From: Bacillus sp. CECT 9360
GTDB lineage: Bacteria; Bacillota; Bacilli; Bacillales; DSM-1321
Assembly (NCBI RefSeq): GCF_918741275.1
Contig: NZ_CAKKNA010000004.1
Coordinates: 1-64,000, forward strand
Direction of reading: 5' to 3'
DNA: 64,000 bases
Shown: positions 60,646 through 64,000 of the stretch, piece by piece
Layout: each line of letters starts with the position of its first letter
Position numbering within the stretch: position 1 is the stretch's first letter
Notes under the pieces: generated by a model
Seen by the model: only the letters and a program-made list of their open reading frames with translations
What the model was told of the DNA's origin: nothing
Database searches by the model: none
Program-made: the position numbers and the translations under genes

Positions 60646-61488
60646 ATGAAATGGAGAGGGCGAAGAGGAAGCTCTAACGTAGAAGACCGAAGAGGCGTGG
60701 GAGGTAAAACGCTTGTTGGAGGGGGACTCGGCGGTATAGTCATTATCATTATCGTGGCCCTGCTTGGCGGAAATCCGGGAGACCTTTTGAATAACCTGGG
60801 AACTACGGGTTCAGACAATCCCGCACCTTATGAGGAAACCGAACAGGACAAGGAGCACTCGGAATTTGTTTCTGTCGTCCTTGCAGACACAGAGGAAGTT
60901 TGGACAGAAATTTTCAAGGAGGAAGGCCTGGTCTATGAAGAACCGACCCTAGTATTGTATACAGACAGCGTCCAGTCTGCCTGCGGGGAAGCCGGTTCGT
61001 CGGTGGGACCATTTTATTGCCCGGGAGACCAGAAGCTCTACATTGACCTGAGTTTCTATGATGAGCTCCAACAAAAGTTTCAAGCTCCTGGGGACTTTGC
61101 GATGGCTTATGTGATTGCTCATGAAGTGGGACACCATGTGCAGACACTTCTGGGAACGACTGACAAGCTTGCGACTCAGCGCCAGAAACTCAGTCAAACG
61201 GAGTACAATAAATATCAAGTCCGCTTTGAATTGCAAGCCGACTATTTGGCCGGCGTTTGGGCCCACCACGCTCAGGGAATGGATGTAGTTGAAGAGGGAG
61301 ATCTTGAAGAAGCCATAAATGCAGCGAGTGCTGTCGGAGATGACACGATCCAAAAAAAGGCTCAGGGATATGTTGTGCCTGAGAGCTTCACGCATGGAAC
61401 TTCCGAGCAGAGGAAGCGTTGGTTTAATAAAGGATTCCAATCCGGCACGATAGAAGGCGGAGATACCTTTAACGCAAGGAATCTATAG
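60646..61488 (+). CDS. Neutral zinc metallopeptidase (YpfJ family)
   Basis: 280 aa. The basic N-terminus (MKWRGRRGSSNVEDRRG) leads into one membrane segment (about 24-42), then an extracytoplasmic domain with HEVGHH (159-164), the zinc motif, and a downstream ELQADYLAGVW supplying the third ligand. Four Cys-flanked positions (SACGEAG, FYCPGDQ) are typical of the family. Substrate unknown. ATG 60646 after GGGGAGG. Confidence 0.92.
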   Translation: MKWRGRRGSSNVEDRRGVGGKTLVGGGLGGIVIIIIVALLGGNPGDLLNNLGTTGSDNPAPYEETEQDKEHSEFVSVVLADTEEVWTEIFKEEGLVYEEPTLVLYTDSVQSACGEAGSSVGPFYCPGDQKLYIDLSFYDELQQKFQAPGDFAMAYVIAHEVGHHVQTLLGTTDKLATQRQKLSQTEYNKYQVRFELQADYLAGVWAHHAQGMDVVEEGDLEEAINAASAVGDDTIQKKAQGYVVPESFTHGTSEQRKRWFNKGFQSGTIEGGDTFNARNL

Positions 61489-61569
61489 AGGCAGGCAAAG
61501 AGCGGGTTATTATGATATGGAATCAACCCATAATGATCTGTTCGCGGTTTATAAAGCTTAGAAAATGCA

Positions 61570-61606
61570 AAAACCCATTCGCTACCTCATTGGCGAATGG
61601 GTTTTA
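61570..61606. terminator. Bidirectional terminator
   Basis: Perfect 13-bp arms AAAACCCATTCGC/GCGAATGGGTTTT with a 10-nt loop. It overlaps the stop of the minus-strand deacetylase gene. Confidence 0.88.
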
Positions 61607-62854
61607 CTGTAAATTCACGATCTCCAAATCTCGTTCCTGCATATATTCAATAATTCTTGGCAGTGCATCAATCACCTCTTGGGATTCATGCAAAAGGATA
61701 ATAGACCCGGATGCTTTGGAGCTTTCTACATAATCAAAAATCACATCGGAATCATGGCCTTTCCAATCTTCCGTGTCCTTATTCCAGAGGACCATCTTAT
61801 TATCGTGTTTCTCCATTAATTCGACTGTTTGATCATTATTAGCGCCGTATGGTGGTCTAAAAAGCAGCACAGGTTCATCGATAAGGCCTTCGATTAACTG
61901 ATTAATTTGTGTCAGTTCATTTTGCTGTTCTTCATAAGGAATCTCCGCGAAATTTGTATGGGTCATCGAATGACTGCCAATCGAGTAACCGTTCGAATTA
62001 ACATACTGAACATGATCAGGAAATTTCTTTACATTAAAGCCGGCGAAGAAGAAGGTGCCTCCAACTTCATATTTCTTTAAAACATCAACGATTTCCTTTG
62101 TGTATTTGGTAGGCCCATCATCAAAGGTAAGAGCAACAGTGCCTTCTGGAATGTTATAATTTACAGACTGATCAAGTGTTACGGTCGGAATGCTATCATT
62201 AGCAGGTTGATTTAGTGTTACAGCAGGAGTGCCGGTTTCAGCTTGTTCCCTGGTGGTTACACTTTCTATATCTTTCTCTTTCTGTTTCACACTGGCTTGT
62301 TCAGTTACATCTTTCAACGATGATTTTTGAGCAAGAGCTATTTCGTCTTTATTTGAGTGGACTGAATACCCTAACAGGATAGTGGATATGACACTGATCA
62401 TGATGACGGCAGCCCAGGCAAGTTTAGGGTTATAACGGAAAGTAACAGGCTTTTTCTCTTGCACCTGTTCCGGTTCATCAGCCGGCTGATCCACAGGCAA
62501 GAAAGGTAAAGCATGAATCTCATTGATGGACTCGATGCTTTTAATGAAATTTAAGCCTTCTACATATTTCTCTGAACAGGAAAAATAGATTTTTTCACTT
62601 CGATCGCGGTGGGTTTTCGTAAAAAAACTTATATATTCCAGTTTGGCTGAGTCCCAGGATCCATGTAAGGATAATCTGTATCTATAGTGATCCTCTAATA
62701 CAGCCATGGACTCCAGACTTTCCGCTGTATGATCATCGATTTCCCATAATAACTCAACTTCTTGTCCAAATGATAATCTGACTCGCAAAAAAGACTGCTC
62801 AGATTCTCTTTCAATCGATAATAGTTCAAGCAATTTTCCAAAGTAGACTGGCAT
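61604..62854 (-). CDS. Membrane-anchored polysaccharide deacetylase (NodB domain)
   Basis: 416 aa from ATG 62854 (AAAGGAGGG 9 nt upstream). About 130 cytoplasmic N-terminal residues precede a membrane segment (LAWAAVIMISVISTILLGY). After a Ser/Thr/Glu linker comes a NodB domain with TFDDGP, the metal pair SHSMTH, and RPPYGAN. It likely removes acetyl groups from cell-wall glycan on the outer face. The unusual N-terminal cytoplasmic domain is unassigned. It follows the coiled-coil gene by about 45 nt and is probably co-transcribed with it. Confidence 0.9.
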   Translation of the reverse strand: MPVYFGKLLELLSIERESEQSFLRVRLSFGQEVELLWEIDDHTAESLESMAVLEDHYRYRLSLHGSWDSAKLEYISFFTKTHRDRSEKIYFSCSEKYVEGLNFIKSIESINEIHALPFLPVDQPADEPEQVQEKKPVTFRYNPKLAWAAVIMISVISTILLGYSVHSNKDEIALAQKSSLKDVTEQASVKQKEKDIESVTTREQAETGTPAVTLNQPANDSIPTVTLDQSVNYNIPEGTVALTFDDGPTKYTKEIVDVLKKYEVGGTFFFAGFNVKKFPDHVQYVNSNGYSIGSHSMTHTNFAEIPYEEQQNELTQINQLIEGLIDEPVLLFRPPYGANNDQTVELMEKHDNKMVLWNKDTEDWKGHDSDVIFDYVESSKASGSIILLHESQEVIDALPRIIEYMQERDLEIVNLQ

Positions 62855-62899
62855 GATCGGGCGCCCTCCTTTCCTCATTAGTTAAATGCTGCGGCCGGT

Positions 62900-63661
62900 T
62901 TATTCAGCTGGTGTGTTGGAACCATTCGCCTTTGGATTAAAAGAAAAAGACATCCGTTCTGTAAAATCATTAATGGTCTCCATTAACTGGGTTTTCTCAT
63001 CAAGGATTTTTTCATATTGCTCAGCGTATCTCTGATTCTCTACTTCCAGATCTCTGATTCTCTCATCAAGATTTTTGACTTTTAACATGCTTTGATATTG
63101 GGCGTTCGTAGATTCTTCATTTAGTTTGTTATATTTCTGAATCTCTTTTTCAAGCTGGTTTGAAATCTTTTCATATTCAAAGTTTGAAGCGTTTTGATGA
63201 TCTTTATAATCTTCAAGAAGCTGATCATAGCTCATTTGCTTGTTTGTCAGCTTGCTTTCCAACCCGCTGATTTCTTTGTTCTTTTCCTGAACCAGCTGGT
63301 CTTTTTTCACTTGTTCGTGCTTTAAGCGGCTAATGATTTCATTCGCTGTATATAATTGGTCTTCAAGCCCTTTATTTTTATATAGAACTAACTGCCGGTC
63401 CTTTAGCATATTTTCTAAAGAAACAATCATATCCAGCGAGATTTTGTCCTGGTTGTCCTTAGTAAATAACGGCTTATTACCAGAATTGTCCGATGGCACA
63501 GCTTCACTCACAGGATTAATAGTCTCTTCATCTATAAAAAAAGGATCTTCCACTGCCTCTGTGAACTCTTGCTCTTCTTTACTATTTTGATTGGGTTCAT
63601 TTTGGTTAGAAAGAACCGTCTTAAACCAACCCTTTGATTTATTCTTTTCTTCCATGGTCAA
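62900..63661 (-). CDS. Coiled-coil protein, unknown function
   Basis: About 253 aa. An Asn/Glu-rich N-terminal third (GWFKTVLSNQNEPNQNSKEEQ) is followed by a long heptad-rich coiled coil (about 85-235: LENMLKDRQLVLYKNKGLE…QLEKEIQKYNKLNEES). No membrane segment. TTG 63661 has AGGAG 9 nt upstream; ATG 63655 and 63670 are less well spaced. Probably a scaffold for the deacetylase's cytoplasmic domain (inference from operon only). Confidence 0.7.
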   Translation of the reverse strand: MTMEEKNKSKGWFKTVLSNQNEPNQNSKEEQEFTEAVEDPFFIDEETINPVSEAVPSDNSGNKPLFTKDNQDKISLDMIVSLENMLKDRQLVLYKNKGLEDQLYTANEIISRLKHEQVKKDQLVQEKNKEISGLESKLTNKQMSYDQLLEDYKDHQNASNFEYEKISNQLEKEIQKYNKLNEESTNAQYQSMLKVKNLDERIRDLEVENQRYAEQYEKILDEKTQLMETINDFTERMSFSFNPKANGSNTPAE

Positions 63662-63993
63662 ATTTTTCATCTCCTTCTAAATTAAAGCTTCACAAAATGG
63701 TACAAAGGGAAAAAATAACCCCTGTTACCGTTTATTTTCCAATAATTATGACAAAATGCGTCAAAAATCCTATTATTATACTACTCTTATTGTATATTTC
63801 TGTAGAATATTGTCAACAGTCAAGATAGTTATATTACTTATGAAGGGCAAAAAAATAAGAATAATAGATAAATTAGACTAGATAGAAAAGAAAACAGTCG
63901 AAACTTTTCTTAGAGTTGCCTCCACATTATTACAAAATGTTTAAATATTTAATGCTACTGTAATATTTACATTAACTTATTGGGGAGATAACG
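63662..63993. other. Divergent intergenic region
   Basis: A/T-rich. It should hold promoters for the coiled-coil/deacetylase operon (left) and a plus-strand gene beginning at 63994. No specific operator recognised. Confidence 0.4.
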
Positions 63994-64000
63994 ATGAAGA
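63994..64000 (+). CDS. Start of a further gene, cut by the window edge
   Basis: ATGAAGA preceded by TGGGGAGATAACG, a plausible ribosome-binding site. Only two codons visible; product unknown. Confidence 0.35.

Overview
The window spans the replication origin of a spore-forming, low-GC Gram-positive of the family Bacillaceae, close to Bacillus in gene order (a Cytobacillus- or Mesobacillus-type organism is my guess; the species cannot be fixed from this window). Evidence is the order gyrA-gyrB-remB-recF-yaaA-dnaN-dnaA-oriC-rpmH-rnpA-spoIIIJ-jag-mnmE-mnmG-rsmG-noc-soj-spo0J. It is followed by yyaC, ychF, rpsF-ssb-rpsR, gdpP-rplI-dnaC, purA, walRKHIJ, an HtrA protease and rlmH. Spo0J/Soj/Noc, two parS sites, two Spo0A boxes in oriC and YyaC fit an endospore former.

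Layout. 1-11376 (minus strand): the 5' end of a 16S rRNA gene with its leader and promoter, a degenerate HD-GYP protein, gyrA, gyrB, remB, recF, yaaA, dnaN and dnaA. 11377-12339: the main DnaA-box part of a bipartite oriC; the unwinding element lies between dnaA and dnaN (about 9880-9983). 12340-22461 (plus): ribosome and RNase P genes, membrane insertase, tRNA modification and chromosome segregation genes. 22472-42973: a mostly plus-strand housekeeping block with the S6/ssb/S18 operon, c-di-AMP hydrolase, replicative helicase, purA under a probable PurR operator, the WalRK system with its accessory proteins, and rlmH.

The rlmH stop codon (42973) marks a sharp change to accessory DNA. From there to about 56250 lies a defence island: an XRE/ImmA-IrrE repressor with a partner gene (probable toxin-antitoxin pair), a four-gene operon (DUF499-type ATPase, DUF3780 protein, DUF1156 DNA methylase, phospholipase-D/SNF2 helicase) and an abortive-infection-like protein whose last residues imitate the SSB C-terminal tip. 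The last codons of rlmH (GEPYHK-stop) are repeated at 56225-56250 and again at 57384-57409, with a weaker match at 59271. That is the architecture of staphylococcal cassette chromosome (SCC) insertion at rlmH, here in a Bacillus relative and with no ccr recombinase visible. A 1.1-kb interval between the two repeats carries only an RluF-type pseudouridine synthase. Further right come a PH-like protein, an LLM flavin oxidoreductase, a YdeI-like protein, a neutral zinc metallopeptidase and a coiled-coil/polysaccharide-deacetylase pair.

Small mobile or repeated DNA is scattered through the core region. Two 358-359 bp elements (24531-24889, 34600-34957) have terminal inverted repeats and exact 8-bp target duplications. 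A shorter one (8413-8647), with different ends but the same core, sits inside the dnaN-yaaA gap. A module from these elements also occurs downstream of gyrA and inside the 16S rRNA leader.
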